DNA of 49,262 nt from Verrucomicrobiia bacterium (lineage in GTDB: Bacteria; Verrucomicrobiota; Verrucomicrobiia; JABWAM01), in the NCBI GenBank assembly GCA_020849895.1, contig JADZFN010000063.1, positions 1 through 49,262 on the forward strand. Direction: 5' to 3'. The translations under genes and the position numbers were made by a program. Below are positions 8,310 through 17,628 of this stretch, piece by piece. Each line of letters starts with the position of its first letter. Position 1 is the first letter of the stretch. The notes below the pieces were generated by a model, which was not told the origin of the DNA, ran no database searches, and worked only from the letters and a program-made list of their open reading frames with translations.

Positions 8310-9848
8310 CTATTCCCACTCGATGGTCCCCGGCGGTTTCGAGGTGATGTCGAGCACCACGCGGTTCACGCCCCGGACCTCGTTGATGATCCGATTGGAA
8401 ATCTTTGCCAACAGATCGTAGGGCACACGGACCCAATCGGCGGTCATTGCGTCCTGGCTTTCCACGGCGCGGAACGCCAGGGCGTTTTCGTAGGTGCGTT
8501 CGTCGCCCATCACGCCGACCGACTTGACCGGCAGCAGCACGGCGAAGGTCTGCCAGACCTTGTAGTAAAGGCCCGACTTCTTCATCTCGTCCACGATCAC
8601 CCAATCCGCTTCGCGGAGGACGCGCAGCTTGTCCTCCGAGATCTCCCCGAGGCAGCGCACGGCGAGCCCCGGTCCCGGGAAAGGCTGGCGCCACACGACT
8701 TCGCGCGGGAGGCCGAGCTGTTCGCCGACGCGTCGCACCTCGTCCTTGAAGAGCTGGCGCAACGGCTCTACGAGGCGAAACCTCATCCGCTTGGGGAGGC
8801 CTCCGACGTTGTGGTGCGATTTGATCAGCGCCGCAGGATTGTTCCCGATCGAGACGCTTTCGATCACGTCCGGATAAAGCGTGCCCTGCGCGAGGAAGCG
8901 ATGCGAGCCGCGGAGCTGCTGCGTGGTTCGCTCAAAAACGCGGATGAACTCGCGTCCGATGATCTTCCGTTTCCGCTCGGGATCGGTCACTCCGCGCAGG
9001 CGGTGGAGAAACCCGTCCGAGGCATCCACGTACTTCAGCCGCACGCGGAGGTTGCGTTTCACCAGGCGTCGGACGCCCTCTGCCTCGTGCTTGCGGAGCA
9101 GACCGTTATTCACGAATACGCAGGTGAGCTGTTGCCCGATCGCGCGGTGAAGCAGCGCGGCGGCTACGCTCGAGTCCACGCCGCCGCTCAGGCCGAGGAT
9201 TACGTTCTCTCGCCCCACCTGCGCACGGAGATCGTCGCACGCGCGCTCGATGAAGGAGCGCATCGTCCATTTCCTCCCGCAGCCACAGATCCGGTGGACG
9301 AAGTTTTCCAGGATGTGCCGTCCCAGGGGCGTGTGGTGCACTTCAGGATGAAACTGCAGGCCGTAAATCCGCCGTGCGGGATCTTCGATCGCCGCGAACT
9401 CGGAGTTCTCGGTTCGCGCCGCGCTGCGGAACCCGCGAGGAAGGCGCGTGAGCTTGTCGCCATGCGAGTTCCAGACCTTCAGCTCCCTCGGCAACCCCGA
9501 GAAGAGCAGGCTGCCGGCGCGTCGCTGCAGCACGCCGGGCCCATACTCGCGCTTCGAGCTGTGGGCCACCCGCCCCCCGAGATGATGCGCGAGGAGCTGC
9601 ATCCCGTAGCAGATGCCGAGGATCGGTTTCCTGAGCGCAAAGATCGCGGGATCGGGCTGCGGCACCTTGCGCGAATAGACGCTCGCGGGGCCGCCGGAAA
9701 GGAGGAGACCCCTAATCTCCGGATCCGCGAGGCGCGTCGCAGGGGTGTCGAACGGCAGGATCTCCGAGAACACCGCGCGCTCGCGGATGCGGCGGGCGAT
9801 GACCTGCGTGTACTGGCTCCCGAAATCGAGAATGGCGATCTTTTCCAT
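8310..9848 (-). CDS. guaA: GMP synthase (glutamine-hydrolysing)
   Basis: The 512-aa protein converts XMP to GMP using ATP and glutamine. The N-terminal class I amidotransferase has the nucleophile in GICYG (Cys80) and the catalytic pair in HPE (His167, Glu169). The ATP-pyrophosphatase domain has the P-loop LSGGVDSS (220-227). The C-terminal dimerisation domain ends [10 protein letters not shown], the classical GuaA tail. Length and all active-site residues are intact. It is the only gene of its transcription unit visible here, converging with the ligase gene (78 bp apart) and diverging from the Mg2+ ATPase. No guaB is nearby. Confidence 0.97.
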   Translation of the reverse strand: MEKIAILDFGSQYTQVIARRIRERAVFSEILPFDTPATRLADPEIRGLLLSGGPASVYSRKVPQPDPAIFALRKPILGICYGMQLLAHHLGGRVAHSSKREYGPGVLQRRAGSLLFSGLPRELKVWNSHGDKLTRLPRGFRSAARTENSEFAAIEDPARRIYGLQFHPEVHHTPLGRHILENFVHRICGCGRKWTMRSFIERACDDLRAQVGRENVILGLSGGVDSSVAAALLHRAIGQQLTCVFVNNGLLRKHEAEGVRRLVKRNLRVRLKYVDASDGFLHRLRGVTDPERKRKIIGREFIRVFERTTQQLRGSHRFLAQGTLYPDVIESVSIGNNPAALIKSHHNVGGLPKRMRFRLVEPLRQLFKDEVRRVGEQLGLPREVVWRQPFPGPGLAVRCLGEISEDKLRVLREADWVIVDEMKKSGLYYKVWQTFAVLLPVKSVGVMGDERTYENALAFRAVESQDAMTADWVRVPYDLLAKISNRIINEVRGVNRVVLDITSKPPGTIEWE

Positions 9849-10006
9849 GCCTCCGAACGAAAAAGCAAAAACCCGCCCGCATCAAGCCGCGATCCGCAGC
9901 GCCCGCCGCCGCGGATGACGGTTTTACGCGAAAGCAGGAATGACAAGCCGGCGGCCGCTCGCTAGCGTAGCCGAAACTTGCCGAGGCCTTCCGCGGCTTT
10001 CGCTCC
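9849..10006. promoter_or_regulatory. Divergent intergenic region between guaA and the Mg2+ ATPase gene
   Basis: These 158 bp must hold the guaA promoter (leftward) and the promoter of the ATPase-EIIA pair (rightward). One short inverted repeat is visible, ATCCGC at 9892-9897 and GCGGAT at 9911-9916. I see no convincing sigma-70 boxes, and no known Mg2+ leader can be recognised. Confidence 0.35.
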
Positions 10007-12661
10007 ATCAACTCGATCTTCGCCAGAATCGCCCCCTCCCTGATCGTCCGAGAGGCGAGGGACCCGTCACACGCGCGGGTTTTTTCCGACTCCGAACGGC
10101 GTCTCGTCGAGCGCTGCGCCGCCTCCGTCGAGGACTGCCGTCGCGCGCTGGATGCCGCCCCTCAGGGTCTGACACCGGAGGAGGCCCGGCGCCGCCTGGA
10201 CAAACATGGCCCCAACGAAATCGCGAAGGCCGAACGGATCGGGGCTTTGCGGGACCTCCTGCGGCGATGCCGCAATCCGCTCGTCATCCAGCTCCTGGTG
10301 ATCTGCGGCGTCTCTGCCGCCGTGGGAGACCTGCGCGCCGCCGCCGTGGTCGGCGGCATGATCGCGCTCAGCGTCGCGCTCTCGTTCGTGCAGGAAAGCC
10401 GATCCACCCGGGCGGTGGAAAAACTCCGCGCGATGGTCCGTTCTTCGGCGGTCGCCCTCCGCGACGGGCGCGAAACGGAAATCCCCATGGCGGAGGTTGT
10501 ACCCGGCGACGTCGTCGTCCTGCAGGCGGGCTCCCTCATCCCCGCCGACCTGCGCCTGATCTCGGCGAAGGATTTCTTCGTCAGTCAGTCGGCCCTGACG
10601 GGCGAATCCATGCCGGTGGAGAAGAACGCCGAGCCGTCGTCGCTCGGCGCGCGGGGCGTCATGGAGCTCGCCAATGCCTGCTTCCTCGGCAGCAACGTGC
10701 TGAGCGGTTCGGCCCGCGGCCTGGTCGTCAACACGGGGCTGCGCACCTACTTCGGCTCGATCTCCGAACGCCTTGCCGGACAACGCCTCCAGACGAGCTT
10801 CGATCGCGGCATCGCCGCCTTTACCTGGCTCATGATCCGCTTCATGACGGTGATGGTCTCCGCTGTTTTTCTGATCGTCGGCCTGACGAAAGGCAATTGG
10901 ATCGAGGCGCTCCTCTTCGGCCTTTCCGTGGCCGTCGGCCTCACCCCCGAGATGCTCCCGATGATTGTCACGGTGAATCTCTCCAAGGGCGCCCTGTCCA
11001 TGTCGCGGCGGAAGGTCATCGTCAAACAGCTCCCCTCCATCCAGAACTTCGGCGCCATTGATATTCTCTGCACCGACAAGACCGGCACCCTGACCCAGGA
11101 CCGCGTCGTGCTCGAACGCCACGTGGACGTCACCGGCCGCGACAGCGACGACGTGCTTCGCTACGCGTATATGAACAGCTACTACCAGACGGGCCTGCGC
11201 AACCTGCTGGACCGCGCCGTCCTGTCGCACGGCGACCTCGACGTGGAGCGCAACTGCCGCAAGGTGGACGAGATCCCCTTCGATTTCCAACGGCGGCGGA
11301 TGTCCGTCGTGATTGACGACGAAGGCGGCCACGTCCTCATCTGCAAGGGCGCCGTCGAGGAGGTCTATGCCTGCTGCGACCGCTATCAGGTGGATGAGGA
11401 AATCTATCCGCTCATTGACGTCATCCGTCGCGACCTTTTCGAGGAAGTCGAGCGCCTGAACCACGACGGTTTCCGCGTGCTCGCGATCGCCTACCGTGAG
11501 TTCTCCCGCGAGCAGCCGCGGTTCGGCGTCGCCGACGAAAGCAGCCTTATCCTTCTCGGCTACATCGCCTTCTACGATCCGCCCAAGGAATCGTCGGCCG
11601 AGGCGATCCGCCTCCTCCACCGCGCGGGCGTCCGCGTCAAAATCCTCACCGGCGACAACCCTTTCGTTGCCCGCAAGGTTTGCGCTGATGTCGGGCTGGA
11701 GGCGCCCCGCCTCGTCACCGGCGACGAGCTCGTCGGGCTGCCGCCCGAAAGACTTTCCGAGCTCGCCGAGGAAACCACGGTCTTCGCGCGCCTGTCGCCG
11801 TCCCAGAAAGAGCGGATCATCCAGGCCCTCCAGCAGCGCGGCCACGTGGTCGGCTACCTGGGCGACGGCATCAACGACGCGCCGTCCTTGAGGACCGCCG
11901 ACGTCGGGATTTCGGTGGACACCGCCGTGGACGTCGCCAAAGAGGCGGCCGACATCGTGCTTCTTGAAAAAAGCCTCCTCGTGCTTGAGGAGGGCATCAT
12001 GGAAGGGCGCCGCGTCTTCGCGAACATCAGCAAGTATATCCGGATGGGCGCCAGCTCCAACTTCGGCAACATGTTCAGCGTGCTCGGCGCGAGCTATCTC
12101 CTGCCTTTTCTGCCGATGCGCCCTGTCCAGATCCTCGTCAACAACCTCCTGTATGACATCTCTCAGACCGGAATCCCGACCGATCGTGTGGACGAGGAGC
12201 TCATCGCAAAACCCCGCCGCTGGAACATCGCGAACATCAAGCGCTTCATGCTCGTCATCGGTCCGATCAGTTCGATCTTCGATTACGCGACGTTCGCCCT
12301 GATGTGGTTCGTATTCGGCTGCCGCGCGTGGCTCCCCTCCCCCGCGGGCGCATCGCTGGAAAAGCTCTTCCAAACCGGCTGGTTCGTCGAATCGCTCCTC
12401 ACCCAGACTCTCATCGTCCACATCATCCGCACCCGCCGCGTGCCGTTCTTCGGCAGCCGCGCCTCGGGAACGATGACGTTCACCACGCTCGCCGTCATGG
12501 CCGTCGGAGTCTGGCTCCCGTGGTCGCCTTTCGCCACCGCGCTCGGTCTCGTTCCGCTCCCGCTCTCCTATTGGGCGTGGATCGCCGGATTCCTGATGAC
12601 GTACGGCCTGCTCACCCATAAAGTAAAAACATGGTTCTTCCGTAAATTCGGAGACGATTGA
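10007..12661 (+). CDS. mgtA: Magnesium-translocating P-type ATPase (MgtA/MgtB type)
   Basis: P3B-type Mg2+ import ATPase of the inner membrane. Visible motifs include LTGESMPVEK in the actuator domain, the phosphorylated aspartate in CTDKTGTLTQ (codon at 11075), LTGDNPFVARKV, and the hinge motif GDGINDAPSL near 11863. Four C-terminal membrane segments follow. The first in-frame ATG is at 10247, but the conserved N-terminus is encoded upstream: GLTPEEARRRLDKHGPNEIA, and before it SIFARIAPSLIVREARDP, which resembles the start of E. coli MgtA. Between the in-frame stop at 9968 and 10247 there is no ATG or GTG, and the only TTG lies a few codons before 10247. I place the start at ATC 10007, where ATG would be expected. 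The start is therefore uncertain. Confidence 0.88.
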   Translation: MNSIFARIAPSLIVREARDPSHARVFSDSERRLVERCAASVEDCRRALDAAPQGLTPEEARRRLDKHGPNEIAKAERIGALRDLLRRCRNPLVIQLLVICGVSAAVGDLRAAAVVGGMIALSVALSFVQESRSTRAVEKLRAMVRSSAVALRDGRETEIPMAEVVPGDVVVLQAGSLIPADLRLISAKDFFVSQSALTGESMPVEKNAEPSSLGARGVMELANACFLGSNVLSGSARGLVVNTGLRTYFGSISERLAGQRLQTSFDRGIAAFTWLMIRFMTVMVSAVFLIVGLTKGNWIEALLFGLSVAVGLTPEMLPMIVTVNLSKGALSMSRRKVIVKQLPSIQNFGAIDILCTDKTGTLTQDRVVLERHVDVTGRDSDDVLRYAYMNSYYQTGLRNLLDRAVLSHGDLDVERNCRKVDEIPFDFQRRRMSVVIDDEGGHVLICKGAVEEVYACCDRYQVDEEIYPLIDVIRRDLFEEVERLNHDGFRVLAIAYREFSREQPRFGVADESSLILLGYIAFYDPPKESSAEAIRLLHRAGVRVKILTGDNPFVARKVCADVGLEAPRLVTGDELVGLPPERLSELAEETTVFARLSPSQKERIIQALQQRGHVVGYLGDGINDAPSLRTADVGISVDTAVDVAKEAADIVLLEKSLLVLEEGIMEGRRVFANISKYIRMGASSNFGNMFSVLGASYLLPFLPMRPVQILVNNLLYDISQTGIPTDRVDEELIAKPRRWNIANIKRFMLVIGPISSIFDYATFALMWFVFGCRAWLPSPAGASLEKLFQTGWFVESLLTQTLIVHIIRTRRVPFFGSRASGTMTFTTLAVMAVGVWLPWSPFATALGLVPLPLSYWAWIAGFLMTYGLLTHKVKTWFFRKFGDD

Positions 12662-12662
12662 G

Positions 12663-13502
12663 ATGCGCAGCTTATTGGACGCTCTTCAGGCCGGTCGCCT
12701 GATCGAATTGCCCGACAACCACAAAGGCCGGGCCCTTCAGATCCTCGCCAACCTGATCGAGGCGATCCCGGGGCTGGCCGTCGGCACCGACGTCGCCGGC
12801 GCCGTGCTCGCCCGCGAAATGAGCGCCAATACCGGCCTAGGCTTCGGTTGGGCCTGCCCCCACGCCCGCCTCCCCGGCGAGGGCAATCTCCTCTGCGCGA
12901 TCGGCTGGAGCCCGACGGACATTGATTACGGCGCGCCCGACGGACGCCCGGTCCGCATGGTGATCATGTATCTGGTCGCCGAAAACCAGAAGAACACCTA
13001 TCTGAAGGAAATCTCCGTCCTGGCCAAGACCTTGCGCGACAACGCCGCCTTTCAGGACATCGCAGGCGCCTCGGACCTTGCCGCCGTCCGCCATCGCCTC
13101 CTCGATCTGGTCGGCACCGCCCTCGAGTCGGCGGGGCCGGACGCGCGGGCTCGCATGATCCGCCTGGAGACGCGCGCCGCCACCCCGCCCGCGCCCGCGC
13201 TCGAAAATCTGATCCTTGCGCCCCTCCTTATCGTGACCGGCGGCGGGCCCAAACCCCTCGTGCTCGCACAACATCACGAGCTTCTCGAGGTCTTCGAGGC
13301 GCGGAGCGATCTCGGGGAGCTTCTCGCCCGACATGGCACAGCCGAAGGCGGCGGCTGGCGCATTCTCGTCCGCGGCGTCTCCAACTACCAGACCGATCGG
13401 GCGCTGTACGACTGTCTCGCCGTCAGGGCTTCTTCGGCGCGGGCGCCCGATCCGAAGTGGGAGGATTCGCGGAAGGCGCTTTCGCCAGGAAGTCCGCCGT
13501 GA
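12663..13502 (+). CDS. PTS EIIA (fructose/mannitol/Ntr type) domain protein, MgtA-linked
   Basis: The 279-aa product begins one base after the ATPase stop, so the two are almost surely co-translated. Residues 1-150 resemble EIIA type 2: MRSLLDALQAGRLIEL opens the domain and ACPHARLPG places the phospho-accepting histidine at 67. No EIIB or EIIC is nearby, so a regulatory PtsN-like role is more likely than sugar uptake. About 130 residues after the EIIA domain contain LILAPLLIVTGGGPKPLVLAQHHEL and a second mixed alpha/beta stretch that I cannot name. The last 80 bp overlap convergently with the DUF4340 gene. Confidence 0.75.
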   Translation: MRSLLDALQAGRLIELPDNHKGRALQILANLIEAIPGLAVGTDVAGAVLAREMSANTGLGFGWACPHARLPGEGNLLCAIGWSPTDIDYGAPDGRPVRMVIMYLVAENQKNTYLKEISVLAKTLRDNAAFQDIAGASDLAAVRHRLLDLVGTALESAGPDARARMIRLETRAATPPAPALENLILAPLLIVTGGGPKPLVLAQHHELLEVFEARSDLGELLARHGTAEGGGWRILVRGVSNYQTDRALYDCLAVRASSARAPDPKWEDSRKALSPGSPP

Positions 13503-15267
13503 GCGTCTGATAATCGTCCTTGGTGATCTCGGCCAGGAGAAACTGATTCTTCCAAACGATCGCGTGCGTGGCGCCGATTGCCCGACCGACCACAAGCTCC
13601 TGAGTCGTCGTTTTCCCCTCGAATTCGCCGGTCACCAGCACGGTCGCCGCCGGCGGATCGAATCCCTGTAGGGTCGTCAGGCTCTTGATCGCCGTGCCTT
13701 CGATCTTGGCCACCTCGAAGTGTTGGAGGCGGTTGAGAAGCCGCTGCCACGGCGTCTCGGCGAGCACGCCGACCGCGCCTTCGCCCAGCTTCCATGCACC
13801 TTCCGGCGCCTTCTCGATCGTGAGCGCGCTCTTCCCCTTTTTCACGATCACCGATTGGATCGCCTCTTTCTTGATCTCGAAGAGCACGCGCGAGCGCAGG
13901 TCGAGCGGGTCTTTCGGCAGCGCCGCCGCCTCCGCGGCGTCCACCGCGTAAATCGAAGACTCGTCGGCGCGCTTCACGTAGACGAGTTTTTTCGCAGCCT
14001 CAGCCTTCCCGATCGCGAGATCGAGCAGCGGCGCGTTCGTGCCCGCGGCGGAATCCCGGGCGCGGTCGCGCAGCGTCACCTGTGCGAGCGGCGCCTTGAG
14101 GCCGTATTTGTCGAGGTCCGTGATCACGTCGGCCGCGAACTCCTTCACCTGCATGCCGGAGAGGCGTGTCAGCAACGACTCCACGAGGCTCGCGTCGGCG
14201 GCGACTTTGTCCGGCTGCACGATCCGCCACTGGTCGTTGGTCTTCTGAAGGAGCAGCACGGAGGCGCGATGGCGCACCTCGATCTCCCGGACGGCATCGG
14301 CTGAAAACGCGGCGACGTCGCGATCGCGGAGGTCGTTCAGCGGGCGACCCGCGGCGGCGGCGAAGGCCGCGGCGACGGCGACGATCGAGTTCTGGCCCTT
14401 CACGCGGGCGGCAATCTTCTTCTCGTCGGCCTTGAGCTTCGCTCCGAGCAGGAGCGTAGGGAGGGCGTCCTGTTTCTCGAGGCGGACGCTCACCTCCTGC
14501 GACGGTTCTTCGAGCCCGAATTCCCGGGAGGCCGCGGGGTCTTCGCTGAGAAAATCTTCGGCGCGCAGCGATGTCAGTTCGCGGAGGAACTCGTCCATCT
14601 TGCCGCGGTCGGCGCGGGCGTTGAGCGGCTGAACGATGCGCCAGAGCTGGTTCGTGCGCGCCATCTCGATGAGCTTGCCGCCACCGCGCAGTTCGAGGCG
14701 CTGGACTTCGTCGGCGGCGAAGTCGAAGAGCGCACGCTCGCGATAATCCTCGAGCTTCTTCTCGAGCCGCGTCGCAAGATATTTGTCCACGAGGTGGACG
14801 TCCTTGTCGCCCTTCACCTGAACGTAGAGGGCGTCACCCTGTCGCGCCTCGTTGCCGAGGAGCAGCGTGCTCTCGCCTTTCGGGGTCCGGACGATGACGG
14901 AGGCGCGCGGCTTTTCAAGCCCGTAATCGGCGAGAGCGAGCTTCGCCTCGGCATAGTCGCGTTCACGGATTCTCCGTCGGCTCTCGAGGTATTCGAGGCC
15001 GCTCAAGATGCCGTCCATCTCGGCGGAGGCCGCGCGCACCTGCAGAGGGCGGGCAAAAAACCATTTCCCGTCCTTGCGTTCGAACAGGAAGTCGCGATCC
15101 GCCCCCTTGATCTCGAGGCGCGTCACGTCTGCGGCCTTGAAGTCGAGGACGCGCTTGCGTCGCTCGGCGGTTTCTTCAGTGGTCGGCAGCTTTTTCTTCG
15201 CGAGGAAATAGCCGCCCACAACAAGCGCCGTCAGCAGGAGGAGCCAGAGGGTGTTCCTGGGCTTCAT
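13423..15267 (-). CDS. DUF4340 domain-containing membrane-anchored protein
   Basis: The 614-aa protein has one N-terminal membrane anchor (NTLWLLLLTALVVGGYFLAKK, about residues 4-24). The rest is a long extracytoplasmic part with three or four repeats of a beta-rich unit: strand pattern VTRLEIKG, then KWFFARPL or QWRIVQP, then LREYGLEKP-like text (ADYGLEKPRASV, REFGLEEPSQEV, DKYGLKAPLAQV). These repeats are typical of DUF4340, which accompanies GldG-type ABC systems in several phyla. It is the last gene of the minus-strand ABC cassette, 25 bp after the GldG-like gene. The biochemical role is not known. The 3' end overlaps the EIIA gene by 80 bp. Confidence 0.85.
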   Translation of the reverse strand: MKPRNTLWLLLLTALVVGGYFLAKKKLPTTEETAERRKRVLDFKAADVTRLEIKGADRDFLFERKDGKWFFARPLQVRAASAEMDGILSGLEYLESRRRIRERDYAEAKLALADYGLEKPRASVIVRTPKGESTLLLGNEARQGDALYVQVKGDKDVHLVDKYLATRLEKKLEDYRERALFDFAADEVQRLELRGGGKLIEMARTNQLWRIVQPLNARADRGKMDEFLRELTSLRAEDFLSEDPAASREFGLEEPSQEVSVRLEKQDALPTLLLGAKLKADEKKIAARVKGQNSIVAVAAAFAAAAGRPLNDLRDRDVAAFSADAVREIEVRHRASVLLLQKTNDQWRIVQPDKVAADASLVESLLTRLSGMQVKEFAADVITDLDKYGLKAPLAQVTLRDRARDSAAGTNAPLLDLAIGKAEAAKKLVYVKRADESSIYAVDAAEAAALPKDPLDLRSRVLFEIKKEAIQSVIVKKGKSALTIEKAPEGAWKLGEGAVGVLAETPWQRLLNRLQHFEVAKIEGTAIKSLTTLQGFDPPAATVLVTGEFEGKTTTQELVVGRAIGATHAIVWKNQFLLAEITKDDYQTLTADFLAKAPSANPPTSDRAPAPKKP

Positions 15268-15292
15268 TGGAGGGCGGCGGTGCGGCGCACGG

Positions 15293-16777
15293 TCACTTGC
15301 GGCGGCGGATCCAGACGACGAAGCCGATCACGGCGACCGCAGCGGGGATGCCCACCACCATCGTGAGGAAAATGCCGCGGCGCTGGAAGGCGTCGAGGAC
15401 GAGGCTGAACTCCTGCGGCGTCTTCGGGGCGATGCCGAGGAGCTGCTGGCGCTTCAGCAGCCAGTTCACGGCGTTCATAAAGAGGTCGGCGTTGCCTCCG
15501 GCCAGCGCGTCGTTCCGCACGAAACGACTGGAGCCGAACACCGCGAGGCGCATCCCCTCGCGCTCCATGTCGCCGGCGGTGCTCGGCTCGACGGCCACAC
15601 CCGCAGGCACCGGGCCTTTGCGGTCCCTGGCATCGAGCTGCGCCTTCTGGTCGCGCTGGAGTTTCGCCACGTCCGTTTCGGCCCACGAGCCCGCGACGGA
15701 GCGCAGCAGCACGGTGACGCGACGGATCGGGTCGCTCGAGGAGACGGCATCCACCGATCGGGCAACGGGAAAGAGGGTCGTGATCTCCTCTTGGCGCAGG
15801 CTGTCGGTCACGGGATGCGTCCCGTAATCGCCGCAGGGCACGGTCGTCAGCAGGGCCTCGCCGCCGAGGCGGTCGCGGATGCGGATGAGCAGCACGTCGT
15901 TGCCGGCCTTCACCCCATGCTCGGCGAGGAGCTTCTCGATCCCGGTGTCGTAGCGGAAGCCGTCGAGCAGGACCAGCATCCGCCCGTTCGCCGCGAGAAA
16001 ATCGGCGAGCGCCTTGAGCTCGAAGTCGGCGAAGGGTTTCTGCGGGCCGCAGACCACCAGAACGTCGCAGTCTTTCGGCACGCTCTGCGCCGTGGCGAGA
16101 TTGAGCTTTTCGATCTGGAGGTTGTCGCGACGGATCAGCGTGGAAATCTTCGAATAGCCCGTGCGCGGATCGAAGTCGTCGAAGCTCCCTTCCCCGTGCC
16201 CTTCGAGGAAACAGATCTTTGCCTGTTTTTCCTCGAGGACGTTCTGGATCGCGGAGGTGAACTGCTGTTCCCCCTTGAACGCGCGAATCTTGCCTCCTCC
16301 GCCGCCGTAGGGCGACATGCGGTCGAACTCCACCAAATCGCTGACCTGAACGAACTTGTTGCGTCCCTTGTGGACGAAGACCACGACATTCGGAACGCGC
16401 ACCCCGTACTCCTTCGCGAGTTTCTCCGCGTTCACGGGATCCCGGTCGGGGTCCACGTAGCGAACCTTCACCTGCTTTGAGGCGTTCGCGTATTCGGCGA
16501 GAAGGTTTTGGACATCATCGAAGACCTTCTGGGTGACCGGATCGCGGCTGTCGGGCTGGAAGAAGACGATCACCTCGACCGCCTCACGGAGGCTCTTGAG
16601 GAGCTCCGTCGTCTTGCCGGAAAGCTTGTAATAATCGCTCCTCGACAGGTCCATCCGGGGCGGATGCCAGCGCTGGATGCCGAGGTTGAGAAAGACCGCC
16701 AGCGCCCCCGCGAGGAGGACCTGGAGGACGACGTTGAAGCCGATCGCGAAACGGCGGGGAGCGGAGCCTTGGGCCAT
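15293..16777 (-). CDS. GldG-like ABC-type auxiliary transport protein
   Basis: The 494-aa protein has membrane segments at both ends (about residues 10-30, and GIFLTMVVGIPAAVAVIGFVVWI at the end). Between them is a large extracytoplasmic domain with the GldG/ABC-auxiliary pattern: DLSRSDYYKLSGKT, EVIVFFQPD, VRYVDPDRDP, ICFLEGHGEGS and VLVVCGPQKPFADFE. The C-terminal arginine/lysine cluster (RRRK) is cytosolic. GldG forms the non-ATPase part of an ABC complex with GldA and GldF. In Bacteroidota that complex is tied to gliding, but homologues elsewhere have no proven cargo. It lies between the permease and the DUF4340 gene, all on the minus strand. Confidence 0.85.
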   Translation of the reverse strand: MAQGSAPRRFAIGFNVVLQVLLAGALAVFLNLGIQRWHPPRMDLSRSDYYKLSGKTTELLKSLREAVEVIVFFQPDSRDPVTQKVFDDVQNLLAEYANASKQVKVRYVDPDRDPVNAEKLAKEYGVRVPNVVVFVHKGRNKFVQVSDLVEFDRMSPYGGGGGKIRAFKGEQQFTSAIQNVLEEKQAKICFLEGHGEGSFDDFDPRTGYSKISTLIRRDNLQIEKLNLATAQSVPKDCDVLVVCGPQKPFADFELKALADFLAANGRMLVLLDGFRYDTGIEKLLAEHGVKAGNDVLLIRIRDRLGGEALLTTVPCGDYGTHPVTDSLRQEEITTLFPVARSVDAVSSSDPIRRVTVLLRSVAGSWAETDVAKLQRDQKAQLDARDRKGPVPAGVAVEPSTAGDMEREGMRLAVFGSSRFVRNDALAGGNADLFMNAVNWLLKRQQLLGIAPKTPQEFSLVLDAFQRRGIFLTMVVGIPAAVAVIGFVVWIRRRK

Positions 16778-16802
16778 GAGGGAAAGGAGTTGAAGAAAAC
16801 GG

Positions 16803-17552
16803 TTAGGTCTTCCACCGACGCGCCTGGACGATGCGGTGGGTCACGAAAAGAAAGAAACCGGCGCCGGTGAGATAAAAGACGAGGCGCTTCCACTCGACCA
16901 CGCCGCGGGAGAAGTCCTGCATGTGGGCGAGCATCGAGAAGGATTCGTAGAACTCGCGGTTCCCTCCGGCGGCGTTCAGGTAGAAGTAAATCCCCGCGAA
17001 GAACAGGGCGCAGCTTATCGCGAAGGCAAGCACGGCCGCGATGATCTGATTGCGTGTGCTCGCCGAGGCCATGCATCCAATCGCCACCAGAAGCATCCCC
17101 ATCAGGAAAAGCCCGAGGTAGCCGCCCGCCACGGGACCGAAATCCAGCGTTGTCCGGTCCTGCGAAAAATGGCGCAGCACCCAAACGTAGGCGAGCGTCG
17201 GAAGCCAGAGGATGCAGAAGAAGAAAAGCCCGCTCAGGAACTTCGCCGCCACGTATTCGGTGTCGCGCACGGGCGCGGTCATCAGCGCCTCAATGGTCCC
17301 CGTGCGTTTCTCGTCTGCGAACAGCCGCATGGTGAGCACCGGCGGCACCACCAGGAGGATGATCCATGTGAACATCCCGTTGAAGAACCACATCAACGGC
17401 GTGTAGTCGCTCGGCCCTTCCGCGAGGATCACCACGATCATGTTGAAACTGATTCCGGTCAGGCCCAAGACGCAGACCCCCACGATGTAGGCGATCGGGG
17501 AGCAGAAGAACGCGAGCATCTCGCGTTTGAACAGGATGGCGACGTTTCTCAT
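16803..17552 (-). CDS. ABC transporter permease (GldF-like, ABC-2 type)
   Basis: The 249-aa product has six hydrophobic segments and opens MRNVAILFKREMLAFFCSPIAYIV, the standard start of GldF/ABC-2 permeases. The cytosolic ERMLFADEKRTGTIEALMTAPV-like segment (here MRLFADEKRTGTIEALMTAP) is the coupling region of the family. I start at the ATG at 17552. Fourteen extra residues upstream in frame have no resemblance to the family. It follows the ATP-binding gene by 76 bp and is followed 25 bp later by the GldG-like gene, consistent with one operon. Confidence 0.88.
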   Translation of the reverse strand: MRNVAILFKREMLAFFCSPIAYIVGVCVLGLTGISFNMIVVILAEGPSDYTPLMWFFNGMFTWIILLVVPPVLTMRLFADEKRTGTIEALMTAPVRDTEYVAAKFLSGLFFFCILWLPTLAYVWVLRHFSQDRTTLDFGPVAGGYLGLFLMGMLLVAIGCMASASTRNQIIAAVLAFAISCALFFAGIYFYLNAAGGNREFYESFSMLAHMQDFSRGVVEWKRLVFYLTGAGFFLFVTHRIVQARRWKT

Positions 17553-17628
17553 GGCGATCGGAGGAGGGTCAGGGAAAACAGGTTGTCCGGGCAATCAACA
17601 ATCAGAAATCGCAGATCGGCCATCCCGC

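Noticed and set aside
10067-12619. Minus-strand open frame of 850 codons opposite the Mg2+ ATPase
   Set aside because: Rich in histidine, glutamate and arginine with no family text. It is the codon-mirror shadow of the intact ATPase on the plus strand.
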